Of a DNA stretch of 64,000 bases, positions 42,019-52,083 are shown piece after piece. The first letter of the stretch is position 1. Each line of letters starts with the position of its first letter. The stretch lies in the NCBI GenBank assembly GCA_963846315.1, contig CAWJVM010000019.1, positions 1 to 64,000 on the forward strand. Reading direction: 5' to 3'. Position numbers and translations under genes: made by a program. The notes beneath the pieces are model-generated. The model had not been told where the DNA came from. It saw only the letters and a list, made by a program, of their open reading frames with translations, and searched no databases. Source of the stretch: RPQJ01 sp963846315 (GTDB lineage Bacteria; Pseudomonadota; Gammaproteobacteria; Steroidobacterales; Steroidobacteraceae).

Positions 42019-43692
42019 ATGAGCATGACCGAGCAATCACCCGTAGAACGCATCAAGCGCGACAGCCGCAACCTGCGCGGCACGCTGGCGGAAAGCCTGC
42101 AGGATCCGCTGACCGGCGCGATTCGGGAGGACGACACCGTCCTGATCAAGTTCCACGGCAGCTACCAGCAGGACGACCGCGACATCCGCGACGAACGGCG
42201 GCGCCAGAAGCTCGAGCCCGCGTACAGCTTCATGATCCGTACCCGACTACCCGGCGGCGTCTGCACGCCCACGCAGTGGCTGCAGCTCGACGAAATCGCG
42301 CGCCGCTATGCGAACGGCACGTTGCGTATCACGACGCGCCAGGCGTTCCAGTTCCACGGCGTCATCAAGACGGAGCTGAAAACGACGATGCAGGCGATCA
42401 ACGCCTCGCTGATCGACACGCTGGCGGCCTGCGGCGACGTCAACCGCAACGTGATGGCGAGCGCGAATCCGGTCGAGACGCGTGCGCACCCGGTCGTGCA
42501 CGACTGGGCGAAGAAACTGTCGGAGCACCTGCTGCCGCAGACGCGCGCCTACCACGAGATCTGGCTCGACGGCGAGAAGGTGTCGAGCACGGAAGAAGAA
42601 GTCGAACCGCTCTACGGCCCGACCTACCTGCCGCGAAAGTTCAAGGCAGCGATCGTCGTGCCGCCCGTCAACGACGTGGACGTCTTCGCGCACGACCTCG
42701 GTTTCATCGCCATCGTCGAGAACGGCGAGCTGCAGGGCTTCAACCTCACCGTCGGTGGCGGCATGGGTGCCACGCACAATGATGCCGAGACGCACCCGCG
42801 TGTTGCCGACGTCGCCGGTTTCCTCAAGCCCGAGCAGTTGCTCGCCGTGGCCGAGGCCGTCCTCAGCACCCAGCGTGACTTCGGTAACCGTGCCGTGCGC
42901 AAGCGCGCCCGCCTCAAGTACACGATCGAGGACCGCGGCCTCGACTGGTTCGTGGCCGAAATCACGCGCCGGCAGGGTTTCGCGCTCGAGCCGGCCCGGC
43001 CGTTCGCGTTCGAGGCGACCGGTGATCGCTTCGGCTGGACCGAGGGATTCGACGGCCGCTGGCACCTGACGCTGCGCATCGAAGCGGGACGAGTCGCGGA
43101 CACGGCGAAGGGCGCGTGGCTCTCGGGCCTGCGCGAGATCGCCAAGGTGCACCGCGGCGACTTCCGCCTGACACCGAACCAGAACCTGACGATCGCCAAC
43201 ATCGACGCGAATGCGCGGACCTTCATCGACGCCCTCGTCGTGCGGTACGGGCTCGACCGCCATGCGCGGGCCACGCCGGTGGCGCTCAATGCGCTTGCCT
43301 GCGTCGCGCTGCCAACCTGCGCGCTGGCCATGGCCGAGGCGGAGCGCTACCTGCCGCGGCTCACGCAGCTGGTCGACGAACGTCTCGCCGCGAACGGTCT
43401 CGCTGGCGCGTCTCTGGTGCTGCGCATCACGGGCTGCCCGAACGGCTGCGCGCGGCCTTACCTCGCCGAAGTGGCGCTCGTGGGCAAGGCACCGGGACGC
43501 TACAACCTGTTTTACGGCGGCGACGGCAAGGGGCAGCGCCTGAACGCGCTGCACCTCGAAAACGTCGACGAGCCCACGATCGTCGCGGCACTCGACGCCG
43601 CGTTCGGCCGCTACGCCAAGGAACGCACCGAGGGCGAGCGCTTCGGTGATTTCGCCTGGCGGGCGGGCCTGGTCGGGGCGCAGGCGGCATGA
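42019..43692 (+). CDS. cysI: Sulfite reductase (NADPH) haemoprotein beta subunit
   Basis: Catalytic subunit that reduces sulfite to sulfide by six electrons using sirohaem and a 4Fe-4S cluster. The 557-aa protein carries the sirohaem/4Fe-4S motifs ACVALPTC and TGCPNGC, in order near residues 430 and 475. N-terminal RTRLPGGVCTPTQWL and TTRQAFQFHGV are also diagnostic. It begins 6 nt after cysJ; a second ATG lies two codons in (42025). Its stop overlaps cysH. Confidence 0.96.
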   Translation: MSMTEQSPVERIKRDSRNLRGTLAESLQDPLTGAIREDDTVLIKFHGSYQQDDRDIRDERRRQKLEPAYSFMIRTRLPGGVCTPTQWLQLDEIARRYANGTLRITTRQAFQFHGVIKTELKTTMQAINASLIDTLAACGDVNRNVMASANPVETRAHPVVHDWAKKLSEHLLPQTRAYHEIWLDGEKVSSTEEEVEPLYGPTYLPRKFKAAIVVPPVNDVDVFAHDLGFIAIVENGELQGFNLTVGGGMGATHNDAETHPRVADVAGFLKPEQLLAVAEAVLSTQRDFGNRAVRKRARLKYTIEDRGLDWFVAEITRRQGFALEPARPFAFEATGDRFGWTEGFDGRWHLTLRIEAGRVADTAKGAWLSGLREIAKVHRGDFRLTPNQNLTIANIDANARTFIDALVVRYGLDRHARATPVALNALACVALPTCALAMAEAERYLPRLTQLVDERLAANGLAGASLVLRITGCPNGCARPYLAEVALVGKAPGRYNLFYGGDGKGQRLNALHLENVDEPTIVAALDAAFGRYAKERTEGERFGDFAWRAGLVGAQAA

Positions 43693-44444
43693 GCCGCGGA
43701 GGTCCGGCACGCATGAGAGCACTGGCATGGGACCCGGGTCGCGCAATGCACGAACCGGCCATCATCGACGAGGTGAACAGCGACCTCGAGCGGATGAGCG
43801 CCGAGGAACGCGTGCGCTGGGCCGTGGCCCACCTGCCGGGCGAGCACGCGCTTTCGTCGAGCTTCGGCGCCCAGGCCGCGGTGTCGTTGCACATGGTCAC
43901 GCGCCAGTTGCCCTCGCTGCCGGTCGTCCTGATCGACACCGGGTACCTGTTTCCCGAGACCTACCGCTTCATCGACGACCTGGTCGAAAGGCTTGGGCTG
44001 AACCTCCGGGTCTACCAGCCGCGCGTTTCGCCGGCCTGGCTCGAAGCGCGTCACGGCCGGCTCTGGGAGCAGGGCCTCGACGGCATCGACCGCTACAACG
44101 AAGCCCGCAAGACCGAGCCGATGCAGCGCGCGTTGCACGAGCTCGGCGTGCACACCTGGTTTGCTGGCCTGCGCCGCGACCAGGCCGAGACTCGCCGTCG
44201 CATCCGCCCGCTCGAATGGCGCGATGGCCGCTGGAAGGTCCACCCGATCTTCGACTGGACCGATCGTCAGGTTTTCGGCTACCTGCGAAAGTTCGAGCTG
44301 CCCTACCACCCGCTCTGGCACGAAGGCTACGTGTCGATCGGCGACTGGCATACGACGCGCACGCTGGCCGAGGCCGGCGACGCCGCAGCGACGAGGTTCT
44401 TCGGCCTGAAGCGCGAGTGCGGCATTCACGGACTCGAAGGCTGA
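43689..44444 (+). CDS. cysH: Phosphoadenylyl-sulfate reductase
   Basis: Reduces PAPS to sulfite with thioredoxin. The 251-aa protein has SSSFGAQAAVSLHM (the nucleotide-binding P-loop variant), LIDTGYLFPETYRF, the TWFAGLRRDQ motif and the C-terminal catalytic ECGIHGLEG. The CC...CxxC cysteines of APS reductases are absent, so PAPS is the likely substrate. ATG 43689 overlaps the cysI stop; an internal ATG at 43746 is a possible alternative. The PAPS-forming cysDN genes are not in the window. Confidence 0.94.
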   Translation: MSRGGPARMRALAWDPGRAMHEPAIIDEVNSDLERMSAEERVRWAVAHLPGEHALSSSFGAQAAVSLHMVTRQLPSLPVVLIDTGYLFPETYRFIDDLVERLGLNLRVYQPRVSPAWLEARHGRLWEQGLDGIDRYNEARKTEPMQRALHELGVHTWFAGLRRDQAETRRRIRPLEWRDGRWKVHPIFDWTDRQVFGYLRKFELPYHPLWHEGYVSIGDWHTTRTLAEAGDAAATRFFGLKRECGIHGLEG

Positions 44445-44445
44445 C

Positions 44446-45855
44446 GTGCAGTATTTTCCGCTGTTCGCCGACCTGCACGACCGGCGCGTCCTCGTCGTCG
44501 GTGGCGGCGCCGTGGCGGAACGCAAGGTGCGGTTGCTGCTCGACGCGGGCGCTCGGGTGCGGCTCGTCGCGCCCGAGGTGACGGCATGGCTCGGCGAACA
44601 CCCAGCCATCGAAGTCCAGCGTGAGACTTTCGCTGCACGGCATTTCGACGGTGCGGTGCTCGCGATCGCCGCGACAGACGACCGGACGGTGAATGCAGCG
44701 GTGGCGGCTGCGGGGCGTGAACGCAACGTGCTCGTCAATGTCGTCGACGTGGCGGAACTCTCCAGTTTCATCGTGCCGGCGATCGTCGATCGCTCACCAT
44801 TGGTCATTGCCATCTCGACCGGTGGCGTCGCGCCCGTGCTGGCGCGACTGGTGCGTGAGCGACTCGAGTCCCTGCTCGACGGTTCGCTGGGCCCACTGGC
44901 AGGCTTGCTGCAGCGCTGGCGAGGTCGCATCAAGGAGCGGATTGCCCGACGTCAACGCACGGCGCCGCTTCTACGAGACCGTCGTGCGTGGGCAGGTCTC
45001 GGCACTGGTGCGCAACAACGACCTGCCGGGCGCCGAGCGCGAACTCGAACGCGCACTGCAGCATGCCGATGCGCCACGGAGCGGCAGCGTCGTGCTGGTT
45101 GGCGCCGGTCCTGGCGATGCCGGCCTGCTCACCCTGAATGCGCTGCGAGCCTTGCAGGAAGCGGACGTGATCCTGCACGACCGGCTGGTCTCCGACGAAG
45201 TCCTGAACCTGGCACGCCGCGATGCGGACCGGATCTGCGTCGGCAAGGTGGCCGGCGGGCACTCCGTCGCGCAGGGTCGCATTCACGAACTGCTGCTCGA
45301 GCAGGCGCGGCTCGGGCGACGGGTCGTGCGTTTGAAGGGTGGCGATCCGTTCATCTTCGGTCGCGGCGGCGAAGAGCTGGAGTTCCTTGCGCAGCACGAC
45401 ATTCCATTCGAAGTCGTGCCGGGAATCACCGCGGCCATCGCCTGTGGCGCCTACGCGGGCATCCCGCTCACCCATCGCGACCATGCGCAGTCCGTCCGGT
45501 TCGTGACGGCGCACAGCGGCGATGCGATGGCAGGTGCTCGACTGGGCGACGCTCGCGCGCGAACGGCAGACGCTGGCGCTCTACATGGGTGTGGCGGGGC
45601 TCGGCACGATCCGCGACGAGCTGGTGCGTCACGGGCGCGCAGCTTCGACGCCGGTCGCGATCGTCGAAAACGGTTCGCGCTCGAATCAGCGCGTGGTGCT
45701 GGCGACGCTCGCAGAACTCGAAGAGGCCGGCCGCATTGCTGCCGTGCAGTCGCCGGCACTCGTCATCGTCGGCGAAGTGGCGGCCCTGGCCACCGAGCCT
45801 GCACTGGTTCGGGTCGAAGCCCATTTCCTGGCGCGCACTGCGAGCCGTGGCCTGA
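44446..45855 (+). CDS. cysG: Sirohaem synthase (CysG), three frame breaks as sequenced
   Basis: Makes the sirohaem needed by CysI. The N-terminal domain (about residues 1-150; LVVGGGAVAERKVRLLLDAG) is precorrin-2 dehydrogenase/ferrochelatase. The C-terminal domain is uroporphyrinogen-III methyltransferase (VLVGAGPGDAGLLTLNALRA, GGDPFIFGRGGEE, EVVPGITAA, YMGVAGLG). Reading shifts by +1 at GG 44939-44940, GG 45529-45530 and CC 45798-45799. Shortening each run by one base gives a continuous 468-aa protein ending LHWFGSKPISWRALRAVA, the usual CysG length and ending. GTG start, 1 nt after the cysH stop. An enzyme needed by the intact cysI next door is unlikely to be decayed. Confidence 0.9.
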   Translation: MQYFPLFADLHDRRVLVVGGGAVAERKVRLLLDAGARVRLVAPEVTAWLGEHPAIEVQRETFAARHFDGAVLAIAATDDRTVNAAVAAAGRERNVLVNVVDVAELSSFIVPAIVDRSPLVIAISTGGVAPVLARLVRERLESLLDGSLGPLAGLLQRWRGRIKERIARRQRTAPLLRDRRAWAGLGTGAQQRPAGRRARTRTRTAACRCATERQRRAGWRRSWRCRPAHPECAASLAGSGRDPARPAGLRRSPEPGTPRCGPDLRRQGGRRALRRAGSHSRTAARAGAARATGRAFEGWRSVHLRSRRRRAGVPCAARHSIRSRAGNHRGHRLWRLRGHPAHPSRPCAVRPVRDGAQRRCDGRCSTGRRSRANGRRWRSTWVWRGSARSATSWCVTGAQLRRRSRSSKTVRARISAWCWRRSQNSKRPAALLPCSRRHSSSSAKWRPWPPSLHWFGSKPISWRALRAVA

Positions 45856-45874
45856 CGACGACCCGTGGCGGCGG

Positions 45875-47983
45875 TCACTCGGCCTGCCAGCTCACCTCCG
45901 CGAACACCGAGCGCGGGCGTCCCGGAAAATAGCGGTAGTTGCCGAAGGCGAAATCGGCGCGGTCGGCGTACGCGCGATCGAGCGCATTGTTGACGCGCAC
46001 GGCCAGCGACCACCGCGACAGGAACTCCCAGCGGGCCCGCAGGTTCAGCAGTTCGTGGCCGGTGTAGCGGTGGGCGTTGGCGGCGTCGAGGTAGTAGTCG
46101 CCCACCACCAGCCACTCGGCTTCGGTCGTCACGCCAGGCAGCGGCGCATGGTTGAGCGCGGCGCGCAGCACGTCGCGCGGAGCCGTGTCGATGTCGTTGC
46201 CGGCCGTGATCGTTTCGCCGCCTTCGATGGCGCGCGAAAATTCATAGCGATGCCGTGCGTGGGTACCTGCGATCGTGGCCGCGAGCGAATCGAGCGCCTG
46301 CCACGTCAGTGAGTACTCGACGCCCTCGTGCGACGTGCGGCCGTTGCTGACGTTGAAGCCGCTGGAATCACGCAGGATCACGTTGTCCTTGTGCATGTCG
46401 AATCCGGCGAGCTCGCCGCGCCAGTGGCGATACGCGAATTTCGCGCCGAGCTCGTACGCGTCGACCCGCTCGGAATCGAGGTCGGCCACCGCCTGGTTGC
46501 GTTGCAGCCGATAGAGTTCCGTCATCTCGGGCGGGCGGAAACCACGCGACGCATTCGCGTACAGCATCAGGCCGGCGACTGTGTCCCAGCGCAGGCTGAG
46601 CTTGGGTGCCGCGTTGGTGAACGAATCGTTGCGATCGGCCGGGCGGCTGAACAGGCAGCCCGCCGGCAGGCACGGCACGCCGTCCTCGTCCGTGTTGCCG
46701 GCCAGCATGCGGTTGTCATAGCGGTAGCCGACGTATTCGACGCGCACGCCCGCGCCGAGGTGCAGCGCGGCGGTCAGTGCGTAGTCCAACTGGGCATAGG
46801 CGCCAGCCACGTTCGACGTCACGGTGTAGTCGTAATGCAGGCCGACAGGGCGGATCGTATTCGCCGCGGGACTGCCGCCTGTCGTGGGGTTCTCCTGGTC
46901 CTCGATCAGGAACGAATCCGCCCACTCGAGGTCGAGACCGGTGATCAGGCCGACGCGACGCCCAAGGTCCCAGTCGAAGCTCGTCATCACGCCCGCACTT
47001 TCCTGGCCGTTGCGCTCGACCGGTTGGCCGAGCAGGAAGTGCTGCAGGAAATCCATGCGGGACGTGCGGAGGTAGGGCCGCAGTTCCAACTGCCCAGGCA
47101 GCGACGTCTGTGGTTGCACCAGCCCCGTGATCCGCACGGAGTTGGCGTTGCGATACGCCTCCGGGTTCAGGTTCTGCTGACTCAGGTCGGGGTCGCGGTA
47201 GGCGTTCTTGCCCAGGATGAAGCCGGCCGTTTCCTGCTCGAGCCGGGTCGCAGCGAGATCGAACCGCGAGGGGATGCTGCCTCCCGCCCCGGTCGTGAGC
47301 GTGGCGTTGAGCTTGCCCTCGTCGTAGCCCGACTGGTCACGCCAGCCGCCATCGTGCGTGTACAGCGCCTTGACCCCTAAGCCGATCGTCTCAGCCGTGT
47401 GCGCCGCGACGAGGCTGCCGCGCGTGTATTGATCCGGGCCCAGGCCGAGCCCCAGCTTCCCGTCCGGCATTGACGACGGGGCGTCCTGGAGCACGTTGAT
47501 CGTGCCGTGGACGGAATTCGAACCGTACAGTGCCGAACCCGTGCCGCGCACGATCTCGATCGCGTCCGCCTGCTCCGTGTTGATCTCGAGCATCTCGTTG
47601 ACGTTGCAGAAACCCACGGGCCGGATCGGGACACCGTTCTCGAGGAACAGGAACGCGCCGCACGAACCCGCGCCGGTCAGCACGGGTGAGCGGATCGCGG
47701 TGAGACTCTCCTGGCCGCTGCCACGCTGCACCATCACGCCGGGCACTCGATTGAGCGCCTCCGAACTGTGGGTGGCACCGAGCAGGTCGATGCTGTCCCG
47801 GTCGACGCGACCGATGCTGAGCGGCGTCGCCAGGACGGCCACCGGCTGCCTGCGCGCAGTCACGACGATTTCCTCGAGCGCTGGCGACGCTGCGCGCACG
47901 GGAACGACTGCGGCGATGCTCATCGCCACACCGGCTACGACGCAGGCCAGGGTGTGCGATGAACGGCAGGTCAGCAAGGTCAT
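45875..47983 (-). CDS. TonB-dependent outer-membrane receptor
   Basis: 702-aa receptor for active uptake across the outer membrane. Signal peptide, then a TonB-box-like segment (EEIVVTARRQ near residue 37), a plug domain (EALNRVPGVMVQRGSGQES, ADAIEIVRGTGSALYGSNSV) and a 22-strand-sized barrel. The plug contains two Cys (GSCGAF, GFCNVN) and the barrel another pair (VPCLPAGCLF), which may be disulfides. The ligand is unknown; I see no riboswitch upstream and no adjacent transporter genes. It converges on cysG with a 19-bp gap and diverges from the patatin gene. Confidence 0.92.
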   Translation of the reverse strand: MTLLTCRSSHTLACVVAGVAMSIAAVVPVRAASPALEEIVVTARRQPVAVLATPLSIGRVDRDSIDLLGATHSSEALNRVPGVMVQRGSGQESLTAIRSPVLTGAGSCGAFLFLENGVPIRPVGFCNVNEMLEINTEQADAIEIVRGTGSALYGSNSVHGTINVLQDAPSSMPDGKLGLGLGPDQYTRGSLVAAHTAETIGLGVKALYTHDGGWRDQSGYDEGKLNATLTTGAGGSIPSRFDLAATRLEQETAGFILGKNAYRDPDLSQQNLNPEAYRNANSVRITGLVQPQTSLPGQLELRPYLRTSRMDFLQHFLLGQPVERNGQESAGVMTSFDWDLGRRVGLITGLDLEWADSFLIEDQENPTTGGSPAANTIRPVGLHYDYTVTSNVAGAYAQLDYALTAALHLGAGVRVEYVGYRYDNRMLAGNTDEDGVPCLPAGCLFSRPADRNDSFTNAAPKLSLRWDTVAGLMLYANASRGFRPPEMTELYRLQRNQAVADLDSERVDAYELGAKFAYRHWRGELAGFDMHKDNVILRDSSGFNVSNGRTSHEGVEYSLTWQALDSLAATIAGTHARHRYEFSRAIEGGETITAGNDIDTAPRDVLRAALNHAPLPGVTTEAEWLVVGDYYLDAANAHRYTGHELLNLRARWEFLSRWSLAVRVNNALDRAYADRADFAFGNYRYFPGRPRSVFAEVSWQAE

Positions 47984-48097
47984 GGGCGAGGGGACTCGAC
48001 AGCGACGCGGGATGCAGTTTTGCCGGTCATTATCACCGACGAGGCACGGGGGCGGTGCCGGCGTTTGCTACCATCGCCGCACCTCCTGGAGCTGGCA

Positions 48098-50427
48098 ATG
48101 CGAATCTCATTCGTCACCCGCCACTTGCGCGCACCGCGACTGCACAGTGCGACCGGCCTGACCTGGCGGCCGCGAGCGCTGCTGGCCTGTATCGGCATCG
48201 GCTGCCTTGCCCATGGCCTGCCTGTCGCGGCGGCAACGGTGGAGGACGCGGTCCAGACGGTGCCGGTGCAAGCGGCGTCCGAGCCTGCGCGGCCGCGGAT
48301 CGGCCTGGTGTTGAGCGGTGGCGGGGCACGCGGTGCCGCGCACGTCGGCGTGATCCGCAAGCTCGAGGAAATGCACATCCCGATCGATGCAATCGCCGGC
48401 ACGAGCATGGGCGCCGTCGTGGGCGGGTTGTATGCCGCGGGACTGAGTGGGGAAGAAATCGAGCGCGTGTTCCGCGAACTCGACTGGCAGGAGATGATCC
48501 GTGACCGCGCGCCGCGGCGCGAGCGCGCTTATCGCCGCAAGCAGGACGACCGCAACATCCTCGCCAAGGGCGCGCTCGGCGTGAACACGAGCGCAGGCGT
48601 CGTGCTGCCGCTCGGCCTGGTGCAGGGCCACAAGATCACGCAGGTGCTGCGCGATGCCACGGTCCGCGTCGCCGACGTGCATGACTTCGATCGGCTGCCG
48701 ACGCCTTTCCGCGCGCTCGCCACCGATCTCGAGACGGGCGAGGCCGTGGTCATGGGACAGGGCGACCTGGTGACCGTCCTGCGCGCGAGCATGTCGGCCC
48801 CGGGCGTGCTGACGCCGGTCGAAAGGAATGGCCGGTTGCTGGTCGATGGCGGCCTCGTCGACAACCTGCCGGTCGAACTGGCACAGAGCATGGGAGTGGA
48901 CCGGCTGATCGTGGTCGACGTGAGCTTTCCGCTGGCGCAGCGGGATGGGCTCGGTTCGGCGTTCGACATCACGAACCAGATGGTCGGCATCATGGTCCGG
49001 CGCGGCACGCTCGAATCCAAGAAGCACCTGCAGCCGGGCGACGTGCTGCATCGAACCCGATCTCGGTGCGATGACCGCGATCGAGTTCGGACGCATGCCG
49101 CAGGTGATGGAGCAGGGGAGGATCGCGGCTCGTGCGCAGGCTTCGGCGCTCGCCGCGCTGGCATTGCCCGCTGCCGACTACGAGCGCTACGTCGCGCAGC
49201 GGGCACGCACGGCGGAGCCCGTCGTGCAGGTGGCTTTCGTCCGTCCGGGTGAGCAGTCACAGGACGAGGCGAAGCGGGTCGAGGCCGTCTTCGGCGACCT
49301 GGCCGGCAAGCCGCTCGACCGGCCGGAATTGCAGCAACGCCTGGCTTCGCAGTACCGCCTCGACGATTTCGAGTCCGTCGATTACCGCATCGTCGGCAGC
49401 GGCAGCGGCGAGCGTGGACTGGAGATCGACCTGCGACGCAAGTCCTGGGGGCCAGCGTTCCTGCGGCTTGGCGTAGGCGTCGAGATGGATTACGAAGGCG
49501 GCGCCACGGCGAACGCAGCGGCGCAGTTGCGCCTGACGCAAGTCAACGACCTCGATGCCGAATGGGTCATCGACGGCCAGATCGGCGAGGAGCCGAAGCT
49601 GCAGACCGAGTTCTACCAGCCGCTGTCCTTGCGCTTGCCGTACTTCATCGCGCCGGGGTTCCGTTACGAGGAGACCACGCTGCAGATCGTCAACGACGAC
49701 AGGGCAGCGGCTCGGGCGCTACCGCACGCGCGACACCGAGGTGTCGCTGGCAGTCGGCGCGGAGCTGTCGAACTGGGGCGAAGTGCGCGTAGGCGTGCGT
49801 CGAGGCGACGGCAGCAGCCGCGTGCTCATCGGTGATCCGGGCCTGCCCAATACCAAGTTCGACCTCGGCGGCGCGTTCGTGAACTTCGGCTACGACCGGC
49901 TCGACAGTGGTTATTTCCCGAAGCAAGGCCAGGCATTCCGCGCGAGCTGGCTCGCCGATCGCGAATCGCTGGGCGCCACGCGTGACGCGGACATCGTGCA
50001 CGCCTCGTGGCAACTGGCGCGCAGCCGCGGTCGCTACAGCCTGGTGTGGTCGATGGACGGCGGCTCGGCCCTGGACGACCAGGTCGTGTCGCCGCAGGAA
50101 CTCTTCACGCTCGGCGGACTGTTCGATCTCTCGGGACTTCCGCCCGATACCAAGGTCGGCACCCAGTACGGCATCGCACGTGCCATCGTGTACCGGCGCA
50201 TCAGTCGGGGCGGCACGGGCTTCTTCGAGTTCCCGGCTTACATCGGCTTTTCGGTGGAAGCAGGCAACGTGTGGGCGACGCGCGACGACGTGGACTTCGG
50301 CGACCTCGAGACGGGCGGCAGCCTGTTCCTCGGGGCAGAGAGTCCATTCGGCCCGGTTTACCTCGCCGCGGGCCTCGCCAGCGGCGGCGATCGGGCTTTT
50401 TACCTCTACCTCGGCAAGACGTTCTGA
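48098..50427 (+). CDS. Patatin-like phospholipase with BamA/TamA-type barrel, frameshifted as sequenced
   Basis: Type Vd (PlpD-like) autotransporter layout. Signal peptide; patatin domain (about residues 65-260) with the oxyanion loop GGGARG, nucleophile motif GTSMG and catalytic Asp in DGGLVDN; POTRA-like region (about 370-450); C-terminal barrel ending YLYLGKTF. The first break is near 49041-49050, where the next frame resumes as IEPDLGAMTAIEF. The second is at GGG 49702-49704, resuming QRLGRYRTRDTEV. Removing one base at each restores 775 aa. ATG 48098 has GGAG upstream. The lipase would be exposed or released at the surface. Confidence 0.85.
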
Positions 50428-50485
50428 GGCATCCGGCAGGGAGCACGCGGACAGGCTAAAATGGCGGCCTTCCCGGAGAGTGCCC

Positions 50486-50728
50486 ATGGCCATCGCCAAC
50501 GAACAGAACCTGCGGCAGTCGCTGCCCCAGTCCCGACCCTTCGGCTTGCGCATCCGTGCACGCCGCAACGACCCGTTCCGTCACCTCGTGGGCGATGACT
50601 GGCAGAAGGAACACTGGTTTGCGACCCGCACGGAGCGCGACACCGCGCTGGTGCAGATGAGTGGCCGCTACGTGTATTTCCGGCCGGGTGACGCACCGAC
50701 GCTCGACTTCGAGAAGGTCGATCCCTGA
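50486..50728 (+). CDS. Small conserved protein of unknown function (80 aa)
   Basis: 80-aa soluble protein beginning MAIANEQNLRQSLPQSRPFG, with GGAG 7 nt before ATG 50486. It has no signal peptide or membrane helix and is rich in Arg and aromatic residues (DWQKEHWFATRTERDT, GRYVYFRPGD). The stop lies 3 nt before the repaired end of the convergent kinase gene. I recognise no domain. The clear start site and codon pattern make it a likely real gene. Confidence 0.65.
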   Translation: MAIANEQNLRQSLPQSRPFGLRIRARRNDPFRHLVGDDWQKEHWFATRTERDTALVQMSGRYVYFRPGDAPTLDFEKVDP

Positions 50729-50731
50729 CCT

Positions 50732-51428
50732 TCAGCCGTGGTCGTGGCGGTCCGTGTTGTCCGCGATCGCCGGCCCCTTCGCGGTCGGACCAGCCCAGCA
50801 GTCTTCGCGTCACCCAAAGGTAGACCGGTTTCCCGGTGCGCATCCAGGTCGCCGCCAGCCACGAGCGTTGCGCGAGGATCGCGCGTTGTCGGGCAGTGAG
50901 CCGCTCCGGGCAATACGTGCGCTTGTGCTTCAGCAGGTGTCGCAGGTCGTCGTAGGCGAGGGCGCGAAAGCGCCAGCCGCGATGACGCGGACGCATCGCG
51001 AGCTGAAAGTCCACGACGGCCGGGGAGCCGTCGGGCGCGACGAGCCAGTTCGGTTCCTTGGCGAGGTCGTTGTGCACGACGCCCGCGGCGTGCAGGAGTC
51101 GGATCAGTCGCAGGGCTTCGCGGTAATACGCCGGGTCGCGCGGCTGGCTGCGGTGCATGGGCTGGCCGTCGAGCCACGAACGCTGCAGGCGGCGACCGTC
51201 CCACTGCAGCAGCCGCGGAATGCCCGGCACGTTGCGCAACGCGGCCAGTGCGTGTGCTTCGCGGGCGGCGAGTCGACGCGCGGCGAGTCGCAGCCACCAG
51301 CGCGCGTCGCCGGTGTCACGCTCGATGCAGGCGAATCCCGCACGACTGTTCAGCGCAGGTCGGTCGATGCGGCAGACGGAGCCGAGCAGGTCGCGCTTGA
51401 GCACGGTGCGCGACATGGAGTCGCTCAT
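50732..51428 (-). CDS. Atypical RIO/LPS-kinase-like protein kinase, C-terminus frameshifted
   Basis: Predicted 231-aa kinase-fold protein once one base is removed from the CCCC run at 50774-50777; it then ends DNTDRHDHG at 50732. Without that repair the frame runs on to 50406 and covers the convergent 80-aa gene antisense, which is unlikely. Catalytic loop GVVHNDLAKEPNWLV (HxD with Lys and Asn) and metal motif DFQLA in place of DFG are present; the Lys in beta-3 is not obvious. This pattern fits RIO-type or lipopolysaccharide kinases. ATG 51428 overlaps the stop of the upstream methyltransferase gene (ATGA). Confidence 0.72.
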
Positions 51429-52042
51429 GGCAAGCGCCACCAGGGCGCGATGGTGCCGGCGTGCTGCAGCACGTGCGCCGCCTGGATCAGCGCCACTGCC
51501 AGCAGCAGGCTGCCTGCATCGATCACGGCCTTCCAGACGACGCGAGGCTGTATTTCCAGCACTTCGGGCACCGCATAACGCGACCAGTCCGGCAGCAGGG
51601 CAGGGACTTGTTCGCGGTAACGTCGCGCAGCTTCGCCATGGGCGCGCTCGAGCAACGCGTCCTCGGCCCGCGCTGCGCCCAGGTGCAGTACCGTGGCGAT
51701 GCCGACCAGGGCCAGCAGCAGCACGACACTGCGCGTGGCGAGACCGAGGCCGAGCATGCCGAGCAGCGTCAGCAGGTACAGCGGGTGCCGGCACGCGGCG
51801 TAGGGCCCGGCCTGGACCAGCGCCGCGTCCTTGCGGCCGGCGATGAACAGCGAGGTCCAGAGGCGGCCCAGTGCCGCGATGGCGACCAGCACGAACCCGC
51901 AGAACCCCGCCAGGCCGCTGGCGAGTCCGGCGAACGTGGGTCGTTCGGTGAGCGCCACCAGCAGGATGCAGGCAACGACGGCGAGGGCCATCAGGCGCAC
52001 GCGCGGGGTGCTGCGGGACTTCGTCACGGGGTCGGGTTGCAC
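51425..52042 (-). CDS. Isoprenylcysteine carboxyl methyltransferase (ICMT)-like membrane protein
   Basis: 205-aa inner-membrane protein with about five helices. The YAACRHPLYLLTLLGMLGLGL segment and the later AARRYREQVPALLPDWSRY match the SAM-binding region of the ICMT/PEMT family. GTG start (52042), 41 bp from the divergent MarC gene, so the promoters must overlap. It is translationally coupled to the kinase gene downstream. Bacterial members are of unknown substrate, often lipids or small thiols. Confidence 0.78.
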   Translation of the reverse strand: MQPDPVTKSRSTPRVRLMALAVVACILLVALTERPTFAGLASGLAGFCGFVLVAIAALGRLWTSLFIAGRKDAALVQAGPYAACRHPLYLLTLLGMLGLGLATRSVVLLLALVGIATVLHLGAARAEDALLERAHGEAARRYREQVPALLPDWSRYAVPEVLEIQPRVVWKAVIDAGSLLLAVALIQAAHVLQHAGTIAPWWRLP

Positions 52043-52083
52043 GTGGCCATGCAGGCATTCTAGCCGCCGGTTAAAGTGCGCGG

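Noticed and set aside
39850..42036. 728-codon antisense frame opposite cysJ
   Set aside because: cysJ is unmistakable on the plus strand and the antisense product has no recognisable motif.
47984..48097. Cobalamin riboswitch upstream of the TonB receptor
   Set aside because: The gap is about 110 bp and lacks B12-box-like sequence.
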